Shown: piece after piece, positions 9,428 through 17,001 of the stretch
Numbering within the stretch: position 1 is the first letter of the stretch
How the letters are laid out: every line of letters begins with the position of its first letter
DNA from: Desulfurococcaceae archaeon AG1
GTDB taxonomy: Archaea; Thermoproteota; Thermoprotei_A; Sulfolobales; AG1
Reading direction: 5' to 3'
Assembly: GCA_003116855.1 (NCBI GenBank)
Contig: BEWT01000010.1
Coordinates: forward strand, 1-64,000
Length of the DNA: 64,000 bases
Translations under genes and position numbers: made by a program
Notes under the pieces: model-generated
Seen by the model: the letters and a program-made list of their open reading frames with translations, nothing else
Database searches by the model: none
What the model was told of the DNA's origin: nothing

Positions 9428-9691
9428 TTGTTGCAAGAACAGCGAAAGATCCTTAGCGCAAAGGACTACGTAGCATGGATCATGACTATATTGTTTGTAT
9501 TCGTAGTAAGCATGTATATAGGATCTTGGGGGCTGTTCAGAGATCCTAGCCTCTCGCCCCAAACGAGGATTATCAATGCAGCCCACCAGATAACATTCCT
9601 ACTAGCTATGAGTGTCTTCAGCATATTTGCCGGAACACTTATATTTTTCGTAATAAGGTTTAGGGCTAGGGGTGAAGAGGCTGAGCTCTAG
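9428..9691 (+). CDS. Small two-helix membrane protein of the oxidase operon
   Basis: An 87-residue protein with two hydrophobic helices (about residues 15-36 and 58-78) and a charged C-terminus (RFRARGEE). I do not recognise a named family. It overlaps the CuA subunit gene by 20 bases and lies divergent to the fused oxidase gene. It is probably a small oxidase subunit or assembly factor, or supplies the extra membrane helix that the following one-helix subunit II lacks. The TTG start follows a GGGGG tract at 9420-9425; a TATA-like TTATATTT lies further upstream. Confidence 0.7.
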   Translation: MLQEQRKILSAKDYVAWIMTILFVFVVSMYIGSWGLFRDPSLSPQTRIINAAHQITFLLAMSVFSIFAGTLIFFVIRFRARGEEAEL

Positions 9692-10130
9692 CAGGACTGA
9701 TCATAACAAGATCTTCAAGGCTCTCGAGATAGCAACAATAGTAGCGACATCACTCATACTAGCATACCTCGCAATCATATCCATAGAAGGACTTCAAGTA
9801 CTCTGGGCACCAAGCACCCAGGTTAGCGAGCCGTATACCGTAATAAAGGTTGAGGCTTACCAGTTCGGATGGAGATTCATATACCCCAATGGGAGCTCAT
9901 CATCGACACTCTATCTGGAGAAGGGTAAGCTCTATAGGCTTGATATAACTAGCAGAGATGTTGCCCATGCGTTCTTTGTTCCCGAGCTAGGCTTAAAAAT
10001 AGATGCCATACCTGGCTATATAAACACCCTCTGGGTTAAGGTTGACAAGCCTGGTAAATACACCCTTGTGTGTGCAGAGCTGTGCGGGGTAGGACACTAC
10101 GCAATGATAGTCGATATTATAGTTGAATAA
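9672..10130 (+). CDS. Cytochrome oxidase subunit II with CuA centre
   Basis: Subunit II accepts electrons at a binuclear CuA site and passes them to subunit I. The C-terminal cupredoxin domain has the full ligand set: His in DVAHAFFVP near residue 101, then CAELCGVGHYAM (two Cys, His, Met and the bridging Glu) near residues 134-145. One N-terminal helix (about residues 17-40) anchors it with the copper domain outside; most subunit II proteins have two helices. The aromatic YQFGWRFIYP stretch that guides electrons to CuA is present. The GTG start overlaps the preceding small membrane gene. This is a cytochrome c- or blue-copper-type oxidase feature rather than a simple quinol oxidase. Confidence 0.94.
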   Translation: MKRLSSSRTDHNKIFKALEIATIVATSLILAYLAIISIEGLQVLWAPSTQVSEPYTVIKVEAYQFGWRFIYPNGSSSSTLYLEKGKLYRLDITSRDVAHAFFVPELGLKIDAIPGYINTLWVKVDKPGKYTLVCAELCGVGHYAMIVDIIVE

Positions 10131-10303
10131 AGAGTGGATCCCTCCTAAACAGCCTACCATAGCTGAATAGTTGATGATTTTATAACTATCTGCTTCGTTG
10201 TTCGTCCTTGTTCCACGGGTGTGGTGCTAATGATCGAGCAACGATCCAGTGTATCATTATGGCTTATAACTTTTCTAAGATAATTCTCACTAGAGGGGAG
10301 GAG

Positions 10304-10750
10304 ATGCGCATGGCTCAGTACTTCCTAAGCAACCTAGACGAATGGGTGAATATGCAGAAGAGAACAGCGGATCTGTTTAAGAGCATAGATCAAGAGATAA
10401 AGAGGAAGGGAGACGCTCTCGATAGGCTTGAGCTCATCCTAGCCACGAGGGCGGCTTTCCAGCATATGAGTAGAACTATAAAAGCCTTCGATCAATGGCT
10501 ACAGGATCCATTAATACTAGCCAACCTGGATAAGCAAAGCCTGCTCGAGGTATGGAATGCCACGTTTAATATGCTCCAAGCACTCTTGGAGCTTGATATA
10601 AAGCACACATCAATGTTCAGGGAGTATGCTGATAAGATGCTCAGAGAGGGTAAAGTGAATCCTTTGACAATGCTTACCATGGCTAGGTCGGGAGCCTCTG
10701 AGGATGTTGGGAGAGAGAGGAGAACACCACCGCCATCAATAACAATGTAG
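10304..10750 (+). CDS. Conserved archaeal alpha-helical protein, probably DUF2153
   Basis: About 148 residues, predicted almost wholly helical, with segments rich in Leu, Lys and Glu and no membrane helix. It looks like the small crenarchaeal family DUF2153, but that is recollection of pattern rather than a search result, and its function is unknown. The ATG at 10304 is chosen because GAGGGGAGGAG lies directly before it. A longer frame opens at 10208, but its first 32 residues have no family character. It stands alone between the oxidase subunit II gene and the convergent etfA. Confidence 0.7.
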   Translation: MRMAQYFLSNLDEWVNMQKRTADLFKSIDQEIKRKGDALDRLELILATRAAFQHMSRTIKAFDQWLQDPLILANLDKQSLLEVWNATFNMLQALLELDIKHTSMFREYADKMLREGKVNPLTMLTMARSGASEDVGRERRTPPPSITM

Positions 10751-10787
10751 AGCAAAACAAACTGCAGAAAAAATATCTAGAAACAAC

Positions 10788-11723
10788 TCACTTTTGTCGT
10801 GTGGAGAGCTTCTCCATCAGCTTTGGTATAAATACATATAGATCCTCTACCACACCGTAGTCGGAGTATTTGAATATAGGCGCCCCAGGGTCTTTGTTAA
10901 TAGCCACAATGATCTTGGAGTCCATTATCCCCGCAAGATGCTGCGGCTGCCCCGATATACCTATCGCTATATATAGCTTTGGCCTGACCTTCTTACCCGA
11001 TAGCCCTATCCAGTGCTCCTCCGAGAGCCATTTAAGATCAGCCGCTATTGGTCTGGAACACCCAACCTGTGCTCCTATAAGCTCTGCTAGCTTGAAAGCC
11101 ATAGATAGATCTTCTTTCGATTTAAAACCTCTCCCAACAGATACTATGATCTCGGCATCCTCTACCCTCACACCTTTTCTCTCTTTGCCCTTTCTCTCGA
11201 TAATCTCCACAGATCTCTTGCCAGAGATACTGATCCTCTGGATCTCGCCCACCCTCTTCCCAGTATCGACCGGCTTATTCCTCCCAGGCGCTACCATGAT
11301 CACTGCAGGGCTTGATAACGTTTCTTTCGAAATAGCCTTGCCAGCCATTACGCTCCTTATAAAGACAGGGCTTCCATCCTCTAGCCTCACTCCTATAGCT
11401 TCTGTTATAGCAGGTGCTCCTATGGTTTGTGCTACCCTAGCTCCTGCTTCTTTATTGATCCTTGTTGCTACAAGCACTATATAGTCATAGACCTCCTTGC
11501 CAAGAACGGCTTTGAGAGCCTCTACTACGTCGTCTGCATAGCTAGGATCAGCGTTCTCTGCTACAATTGCTTTAGAGACGCTTAGTGAGCGAATCTCATC
11601 CTCGCCAGGCTTTCCAAAGATCAGTGCATGTATATCAGCAGTACTAGAAATCGGTGCTATAAACCCTGTTAGCTCCGCAACCTCCGATATTCTCCCAGCC
11701 AGGAGGATCTTCAACACCCTCAC
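10788..11723 (-). CDS. etfA: Electron transfer flavoprotein alpha subunit
   Basis: FAD-binding alpha subunit of ETF, which carries electrons from acyl-CoA or other flavin dehydrogenases to the respiratory chain. The C-terminal FAD domain carries the family signature in order: VGRGFKSKEDL near residue 196, GCSRPIAADLKW near 223, IGLSGKKVRPKLYIA near 240, GISGQPQH near 256 and VAINKDPGAPIF near 276. The N-terminal domain matches the ETF alpha/beta fold. The GTG start overlaps the etfB stop by 4 bases, so the pair is translated together. No ETF-quinone oxidoreductase (FixC/FixX) gene is in the window. Confidence 0.95.
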   Translation of the reverse strand: MRVLKILLAGRISEVAELTGFIAPISSTADIHALIFGKPGEDEIRSLSVSKAIVAENADPSYADDVVEALKAVLGKEVYDYIVLVATRINKEAGARVAQTIGAPAITEAIGVRLEDGSPVFIRSVMAGKAISKETLSSPAVIMVAPGRNKPVDTGKRVGEIQRISISGKRSVEIIERKGKERKGVRVEDAEIIVSVGRGFKSKEDLSMAFKLAELIGAQVGCSRPIAADLKWLSEEHWIGLSGKKVRPKLYIAIGISGQPQHLAGIMDSKIIVAINKDPGAPIFKYSDYGVVEDLYVFIPKLMEKLSTRQK

Positions 11724-12520
11724 CCCCTATAGAGTGTTATACCCTCTTTCGCCAGTGCCTCTAACAGCTTCTCTATCTTTTCATCAACAGTCTTACCCTC
11801 TATGATAACACCCTTCCTCTGGATCTTCACTCCCTCAGCAACAAACTCATGGATCTTCTTCATAGGCTCTAACCCTATATCGCTTGCCTTTATAATGTTC
11901 ACAGGCTTCCTCATCGCAGCCCTTATCTGGAGTAGTGTTGGGAGTCTCGGTGTGTTTATCTCCCTCGTTACCGAAACCACCGCTGGGAGCTTTACCCCCA
12001 CTACCTCTACGGAATCCTCAAGATCTCTCTCAACGATCACTTTACCCTCCTTAACCTCGATCCTTCTAGCGTATGATACGCATGGAATGCCGAGTTCCTC
12101 AGCAACTCTGCAGGGAACCTGGGATGAATAGCCATCTATGCTTGCCTCGCCCGCTAGGATCAAGCTATAGTCGCCAGCTTTTCTGATCATTCTGGCAAGG
12201 ATCTTTGCTGTGTAGAGGTGGCTATACACAAACCCTGGATCTACGTAGAGATACGACTCATCAACACCCATAGCTAGGATTTCTCTCAACAAATTCTGAG
12301 CCTCGCTGACCCTCTTATCACTAGATCCCCATGTTAGCACCGAGAAAGAGCTGATCTTATTGGCGAGACCCTGTTGCTTGATTCTCAATGCCTCCTCAAC
12401 AGCGTTTCTATCTATATCGCTCACCTTAAGAGGTATTTCGCTGAAAAGCACCCTGTTATTCTGATCAAGCCTCATATACGAGGTGTCTACCGATAGCTTT
12501 ACCAAAACCGCTATATTCAT
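11720..12520 (-). CDS. etfB: Electron transfer flavoprotein beta subunit
   Basis: Beta subunit of ETF, which binds AMP or a second flavin and contacts partner dehydrogenases. The ETF-beta signature VKLPAVVSVTREINTPRLP is near residue 180, and the nucleotide-binding stretch LAGEASIDGYSSQVP near residue 120. The 266 residues fit the family. The ATG at 12520 follows an AGGGGTATAGT sequence. A TATA-like TTATAAAC lies near 12580-12590 on the same strand, giving a possible 50-base leader. It forms a two-gene operon with etfA. Confidence 0.94.
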   Translation of the reverse strand: MNIAVLVKLSVDTSYMRLDQNNRVLFSEIPLKVSDIDRNAVEEALRIKQQGLANKISSFSVLTWGSSDKRVSEAQNLLREILAMGVDESYLYVDPGFVYSHLYTAKILARMIRKAGDYSLILAGEASIDGYSSQVPCRVAEELGIPCVSYARRIEVKEGKVIVERDLEDSVEVVGVKLPAVVSVTREINTPRLPTLLQIRAAMRKPVNIIKASDIGLEPMKKIHEFVAEGVKIQRKGVIIEGKTVDEKIEKLLEALAKEGITLYRG

Positions 12521-12644
12521 TACTATACCCCTAGATATTAGACCAATGGGGTTATTTCTTTTTGATACCCATTAAGAAGGGTTTATAAGCTTTGATATTT
12601 TTGTGACAAGTTATTTTTAATATCAACGCTGGATAGGTAAGAGG

Positions 12645-12720
12645 CATCGTTAAGCCCACATAGTCCACGAACCATAGTGATAGCGAGACCGCTGTGACTA
12701 GAAAGCGTTCCGGGCTAAAT
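12645..12720 (+). ncRNA. Candidate small structured RNA between etfB and the thiF-like gene
   Basis: Nested pairings are visible: AGCCC (12653-12657) with GGGCT (12712-12716), GAAC (12669-12672) with GTTC (12707-12710), and a terminal hairpin AGTGATAGCG/CGCTGTGACT (12676-12685 with 12690-12699; one mismatch and one wobble). TTATTTTTAATA at 12611-12622 sits about 25-30 bases before the structure. It does not have the D-arm, anticodon arm or GGTTCGA loop of a tRNA. RNA class unknown. Confidence 0.4.
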
Positions 12721-12778
12721 GTTCTCTGATGTCTATTATCTCTAGCAATAAGCGTAGGATGCTATCTCTTCTATGTTT

Positions 12779-13792
12779 TCAAACACCCCTGCTTGTAATG
12801 TTCATCTTAAATATTTCTTTAAGATCCTTACTGCCTCTGTTAAGCACTATTGCGTGGTTCTTAAACACATAGATCTCTATAGAGACCTTGTCATTTTTAT
12901 ATAGCTTCACATAACCCAGATCCTCGTAATGCCACTCACTAGGATCTATCGTCTCTATAATCGAGGGCTCCGCAATATAAGCCCCAGGAGTCCCACAGAT
13001 CTCCCGCAATCCCGTAGTAACGGGTAGATATGATAGAAGTTCGAATTTTCCTAACGAGCATACCGGGCATGTAGGGCTCCTCATAGCCTTTAAAGTGGAG
13101 ATCTCGGGTTTAGAGGAGTCTATATAATATATATTGCTCTCTATGGGTCTTCCCAAAAGGATCTTGATGGCTATAGATACTGCTAGTGAGGATACCATTG
13201 ATACGGCCACGATATGTGTTCCAATAACCCCGCAGCCTCTATCACTCTCCATAATATCTCTCACCACACATCTAAGGCATGCGGTAGTGCGGGGGATTAC
13301 TGGGATCACCATGCCATATGTACCCTCGATGCCCACATAGATATAGGGTTTTCCCAGCATCACTGCTGCCTCATTTAAAAGCTGCTTGGATTCCATGTTA
13401 TCCAGACCATCTATCACTAGATCTACATCCCCTAGATATTTAACAACGTTCCTAGAATCTATATTATCGATCACCGGGTCGAGAGATACATGGGGATTGA
13501 TCCTGGAGAGCTTTTCAGCAACAGCCAGAGATTTGGGCTTTTTCTCCACATAATCCCTATAGTCTAGCAGGTGGCATCTAGCAATATTAGATAGATCAAC
13601 TATATCTCTATCAATGATCCTTATGAAACCCACACCAACCCTGGCTAGAAGCTCAGCCACGCTTGATCCTATAGCTCCAGCACCAACTACAGCAACCCTA
13701 GACCCCCTCAGTATCTTCTGCCCTCTTATCCCTATACTCTCAACAAGGATCTGTCTCGAGAACATCTCCACATAGGTGTCTTCCAAAAACAT
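12779..13792 (-). CDS. ThiF/MoeB/HesA-family adenylyltransferase (E1-like)
   Basis: E1-like enzymes adenylate the C-terminal Gly of a ubiquitin-fold sulfur carrier such as MoaD or ThiS. The ATP-binding Rossmann loop is VVGAGAIGSSVAELLARVGV near residue 35, the catalytic IDRDIVDLSNIARC region near residue 60, and DGLDNMESK near residue 128. Two zinc Cys pairs are present, CLRC near residue 173 and CPVC near residue 245. RGCGVIG near residue 188 holds a Cys in the region where some members have the thioester Cys. A C-terminal extension of about 85 residues is unrecognised. Formate dehydrogenase, moeA, fdhD and moaB nearby favour a molybdopterin role, but thiamine or protein-tagging roles are possible. 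Confidence 0.88.
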   Translation of the reverse strand: MFLEDTYVEMFSRQILVESIGIRGQKILRGSRVAVVGAGAIGSSVAELLARVGVGFIRIIDRDIVDLSNIARCHLLDYRDYVEKKPKSLAVAEKLSRINPHVSLDPVIDNIDSRNVVKYLGDVDLVIDGLDNMESKQLLNEAAVMLGKPYIYVGIEGTYGMVIPVIPRTTACLRCVVRDIMESDRGCGVIGTHIVAVSMVSSLAVSIAIKILLGRPIESNIYYIDSSKPEISTLKAMRSPTCPVCSLGKFELLSYLPVTTGLREICGTPGAYIAEPSIIETIDPSEWHYEDLGYVKLYKNDKVSIEIYVFKNHAIVLNRGSKDLKEIFKMNITSRGV

Positions 13793-13854
13793 ACTCCTAA
13801 GAATATATCGCTATATGCTAAAATATCGCTGCTCCTAGTAGATCTTGAGGCCCC

Positions 13855-14469
13855 TTGGTTCTTAACAATGATCTCTTCTGGCAGGGTTGCAGGGTTGTGG
13901 AGGCAATACTCTGTCTTAGGCTCGGGAATAGTGGTTATAGCTACTGCTCACCCTTAGGGCTTAGAAGAGATGATGGGAAGCTCATTATAAGGGTTTATAG
14001 AGGCTCATCTATAGGAAGGTTTCTTGAGTGTAGAAATAACGGTGTGATCTATATATGTAGAGATCCAATACTATTCTATAAACTCCTATACGAGGGGCAT
14101 GTGGTAAGCGACCATGATAGAGAATTATGGAGATTTTGCGGCATTATAGCTGAGATCCATATCAATATATATAGATACGACGTGGACTTCGACGATTATA
14201 TTGTTAATGTGCTCTCCTACTATAGAGTTGAGCCAAAAGATCCCGGGCTTGTTGCAAGGATATGCAGGTCTGAGAACCTCCTCCTAGAGGCTGTGATCCT
14301 AGACACAAGACTACCACTTATAGTCAGAGGCCCCTCCAACATTATCGAGAAGTATTGCTTAGAACATAGGTATTTTGTTGAGAATAGCTGGAGACTATCG
14401 TCTAGGGAGGAGCTTAGAAAAGCTATCCTAAGCATATCGAGGGATCCATGCTATGGGGAGCGGGCATAG
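13855..14469 (+). CDS. DUF447-like protein, probable FMN-binding split barrel
   Basis: A 204-residue soluble protein. The N-terminal half (SPLGLRRDDGKLIIRVYRG, then a CRDPILFYKLL stretch near residues 67-78) resembles the archaeal DUF447 family, which is related to flavin reductase-like split barrels; this is pattern recognition and not a search. The C-terminal half is helical with no motif I know. Cys is frequent for a thermophile (about 8). The TTG start follows a TTGAGG ribosome-like site. The next gene overlaps its end by 17 bases, so both are probably co-transcribed. No ligand or reaction can be assigned. Confidence 0.6.
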   Translation: MVLNNDLFWQGCRVVEAILCLRLGNSGYSYCSPLGLRRDDGKLIIRVYRGSSIGRFLECRNNGVIYICRDPILFYKLLYEGHVVSDHDRELWRFCGIIAEIHINIYRYDVDFDDYIVNVLSYYRVEPKDPGLVARICRSENLLLEAVILDTRLPLIVRGPSNIIEKYCLEHRYFVENSWRLSSREELRKAILSISRDPCYGERA

Positions 14470-15076
14470 AGGTTCTGGATGCAGAGAACAGGGAGCAAGA
14501 ATCATGATCGCTAAGGGTGAGAAGGCTCTGAGGATTGTTAACGAGATGGACTGCAGATCCGATGTTCTCTTTATAGTCGGGCCTCTCTCAAAGATCTTTC
14601 TGCTATATGAGAACATGCTCAAGGAGGTTTACGATAAATGCGGCTATTCACTAGTGATCCCATCATCCTATGATGATGTGGCTATATACGTGAATATGAG
14701 GAGACTCGGTTACAATATATGCAGAAGATCCGCTATCCATGGCTGTATAGAGATCTACTGTTTAGAGAGGGGTGAGAAACCATGGAGCCATATGCTGCTT
14801 AGGCGAGAGGGCATGTTAACACTTCTCTTCTCAGAGGATCCAGAACCCGAGGATCTGGAAAGCCTGGATATCTACCCCACGGCCAGGGCTAGGGAGGGCG
14901 TTCTATACATCTCATACGGCGTCTCCCAACCCAGCGGGGTTATTGTTAGCCGCTGGATCTCCCTTAGGATCAATCCTTTCGATGATCTCCTAGCCATCAT
15001 AGATACTATAACCACACCTCCTACAATAAACCTCAATATCAGTGGGTATAGGCTATCACTCCAAACAGCGTTCTAA
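14453..15076 (+). CDS. Uncharacterised protein downstream of the DUF447-like gene
   Basis: Up to 207 residues, soluble, no motif recognised. The start is uncertain: the ATG at 14453 overlaps the previous gene and gives a Gly/Arg-rich N-terminus unlike a protein core, while the ATG at 14504 (MIAKGEKALRIV) gives a cleaner start. Several Cys are spread through it (DCRSD, YDKCGY, NICRRS, HGCIEIYC), and a Pro/Asp/Glu loop (SEDPEPEDLESLD) is near residue 125. It probably works with the upstream DUF447-like protein. It could be a lineage-specific gene. Confidence 0.55.
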   Translation: MGSGHRGSGCREQGARIMIAKGEKALRIVNEMDCRSDVLFIVGPLSKIFLLYENMLKEVYDKCGYSLVIPSSYDDVAIYVNMRRLGYNICRRSAIHGCIEIYCLERGEKPWSHMLLRREGMLTLLFSEDPEPEDLESLDIYPTARAREGVLYISYGVSQPSGVIVSRWISLRINPFDDLLAIIDTITTPPTINLNISGYRLSLQTAF

Positions 15077-15233
15077 AAGGTTTCTAGGCTTTGATGCATG
15101 GAGAGTGCTAAAAGTCGCAGGCGGAGTCTTCTTTACAGCTTATCATCAGTATACTACAACAATACCAATCATTACAACTGCCACTGAAACCGCTTAAAAG
15201 CATATAAGAAATTTACTCATGGGATGAGGAATC

Positions 15234-15731
15234 GTGGTGAGGAGTACTAGATCTTTCGGCGTAGTACTAGTCGTTTTTACTATAGCAGTACTCTCCCTAT
15301 TACCAAGCCCGGCTTGGTATATTAATGCCCCACTCATTATTAACGCCCAACAAGCTGGGGATCAGAATACAAACGTAACACCTACTGATACAGGTAACGT
15401 GACAGCTACAACAACCGAGACTATTAATAACGTCACCATGGTTACCAATACCACTGCTGACGTCACAGCGCCTCTGGTAGAGGAGCTAGTAGAGGAGAAT
15501 ATTACAGGCAATATAACTACTGTGACAGTGGTATCATATATAACCCTTCCTCCAGTAACGAGGCCTCCTAGCAGTACGGAGATCGCGAGCTGGATCTCGG
15601 GCGGTGTTATCACCGGGATCCTTATAGGGCTCTCAGTCGGATATGCTATCTTTGCAAAAGGAGTCTCGATCAAGAGACAGCAGACCAGCAGCAAGGCTGG
15701 TGGAAAGCCCAGTGAGAAGAGGAAAAAATAG
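15234..15731 (+). CDS. Secreted or membrane protein with a Thr/Asn-rich, N-glycosylation-site-rich ectodomain
   Basis: 165 residues: an N-terminal signal or anchor helix (about 9-27), an outside segment of about 90 residues very rich in Thr, Val and Asn, a second helix (about 120-143) and a Lys/Arg-rich tail. The outside segment has at least six N-x-T sequons (NVT, NTT and NIT repeats), expected to be glycosylated in crenarchaea. The architecture resembles small S-layer-anchored or pilus-accessory proteins, but no family is recognised. The GTG-GTG start follows a TATA-like CTTAAAAGCATATAAG near 15195-15210. It converges on the L7Ae gene. Confidence 0.75.
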   Translation: MVRSTRSFGVVLVVFTIAVLSLLPSPAWYINAPLIINAQQAGDQNTNVTPTDTGNVTATTTETINNVTMVTNTTADVTAPLVEELVEENITGNITTVTVVSYITLPPVTRPPSSTEIASWISGGVITGILIGLSVGYAIFAKGVSIKRQQTSSKAGGKPSEKRKK

Positions 15732-15770
15732 TTAATGAGTTGTGGCAGATATTTGCAGATACGCCTAGGA

Positions 15771-16154
15771 CTACTTACCCTTGGTCTTAAGTTCATTCGC
15801 TACTCTGGCTATCTCTTCGTAGAGCTGTTTAGCCTCACCAGGATCTAGTATAGCTACGCTTGCAGCTGCAACAGCTATCCCAGCAGCTTCTCCAAGCCTC
15901 TTCTTGCTCGGCACATAGATATAGGGTACTTTCTTCTCATCGCATAGGAATGGTAGGTGGAGCACAACCTCTGGGGGCTGGACATCCTCGGCTATAACCA
16001 CTAGCTTTGCCTGGTTTCTCTCAACAGCCTTTGTGGTCTCGTTAGTCCCCTTCTTAATCTTACCTGTTTTGGCCGCTGTACTCACCAGCTGGTATACTTT
16101 CTCCGCAACCTCAGGTGGTGTTGAAAACCTAACGTGGATCTTCTCGACGCTCAT
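15771..16154 (-). CDS. rpl7ae: Ribosomal protein L7Ae, kink-turn-binding protein
   Basis: L7Ae binds kink-turns in 23S rRNA, box C/D and H/ACA guide RNAs and RNase P. The signature is clear: [20 protein letters not shown] near residues 31-50 (the RNA-binding loop), [18 protein letters not shown] near 52-69, and [17 protein letters not shown] near 77-93. The ATG at 16154 is preferred because GAGAGAGGATGAGG lies just before it; the frame extends to 16175. It is divergent from the isopentenyl phosphate kinase gene across a short AT-rich spacer that must contain both promoters. It would be the natural partner of kink-turn RNAs in this genome. Confidence 0.97.
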   Translation of the reverse strand: MSVEKIHVRFSTPPEVAEKVYQLVSTAAKTGKIKKGTNETTKAVERNQAKLVVIAEDVQPPEVVLHLPFLCDEKKVPYIYVPSKKRLGEAAGIAVAAASVAILDPGEAKQLYEEIARVANELKTKGK

Positions 16155-16215
16155 CCTCATCCTCTCTCGTCGCAATTAATAATTATCTTCGGAACTTAAA
16201 TTCCTAGGATGGGTT

Positions 16216-17001
16216 TTGCAACGAGAACCATTGATCCTAAAGATAGGGGGCTCCGTGATCACAGATAAAGAGAGACCATTAACAATAGATAGAGAATCGA
16301 TAGAAGCTATAGCCCAAGAGATCAGTGAGGCTTATAGAGAGGGTCTTAGAAAGATAGTCCTAATCCATGGTGGGGGGAGCTACGGGCACTATGTGGTTAG
16401 GAATCTCATCAGCTCTAGAGGAGAAATCGATGAAGATGGATTCTCTGAGGTAACCTGGTGGATGGGCGAGCTTAACAGAGAGCTTGTTATGAGGCTTAGG
16501 GGTAGAGGGCTCCCCGCTGTTTCTATCTCAACCCACTCTATATTCTATGAGAGATCCGATGGCTCGCTAGGCTATCACCTCGAACCCATTGTAATGATGA
16601 TAGAGAGGGAGCTGATCCCAGTATTATACGGGGACGCCATAGTTTCTGGGAAGACTCGTTATAGCATACTATCCGGCGACACGATAGCATGGAGACTCTC
16701 TCTAGAGCTTGGATGCAAAAGAGTCCTCTTCGCAACCAATGTGGATGGTGTTTTTGATAGGGATCCCTCGAAACCGGGTGCTAGGCTTCTCAAAGAGCTC
16801 AGGATCTCAAGCGATATCGTGTCTCTGGATGATAGCTCCTCTAAATACGATGTCACCGGGGGTATGAGGAAGAAGATTCTGGAGGGTTTGGAGCCTTTAA
16901 GGAGGGGTGTGAGGGCCTTGATATTCAATGGTAGAAAGAAGGGAAATATATATAGAGCTTTGAAGGGATACGAGGATGTTGGGACGGTGGTAATCTATTG
17001 A
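16216..17001 (+). CDS. ipk: Isopentenyl phosphate kinase
   Basis: Converts isopentenyl phosphate to isopentenyl diphosphate in the archaeal mevalonate route, for membrane ether lipids. It belongs to the amino acid kinase fold: ILKIGGSVITDK at residues 7-18, and HGGGSYGHYVV near residue 50-60 with the family His that contacts the substrate phosphate. YGDAIVSG near residue 138 and ATNVDGVFDRDPS near residue 174 bind ATP. The TTG start follows GGATGGG. It overlaps the next gene (type 2 IPP isomerase), which completes the route to DMAPP; the pair is a known archaeal arrangement. Confidence 0.95.
   Translation: MQREPLILKIGGSVITDKERPLTIDRESIEAIAQEISEAYREGLRKIVLIHGGGSYGHYVVRNLISSRGEIDEDGFSEVTWWMGELNRELVMRLRGRGLPAVSISTHSIFYERSDGSLGYHLEPIVMMIERELIPVLYGDAIVSGKTRYSILSGDTIAWRLSLELGCKRVLFATNVDGVFDRDPSKPGARLLKELRISSDIVSLDDSSSKYDVTGGMRKKILEGLEPLRRGVRALIFNGRKKGNIYRALKGYEDVGTVVIY

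Noticed and set aside
10870-11484. 204-residue plus-strand frame opposite etfA
   Set aside because: It is the antisense shadow of a well-supported ETF alpha gene and has no family motif.
12645-12720. tRNA-like reading of the hairpin region
   Set aside because: The AGCCC/GGGCT closing stem is only 5 base pairs and there is no D-arm, anticodon arm or T-loop sequence.
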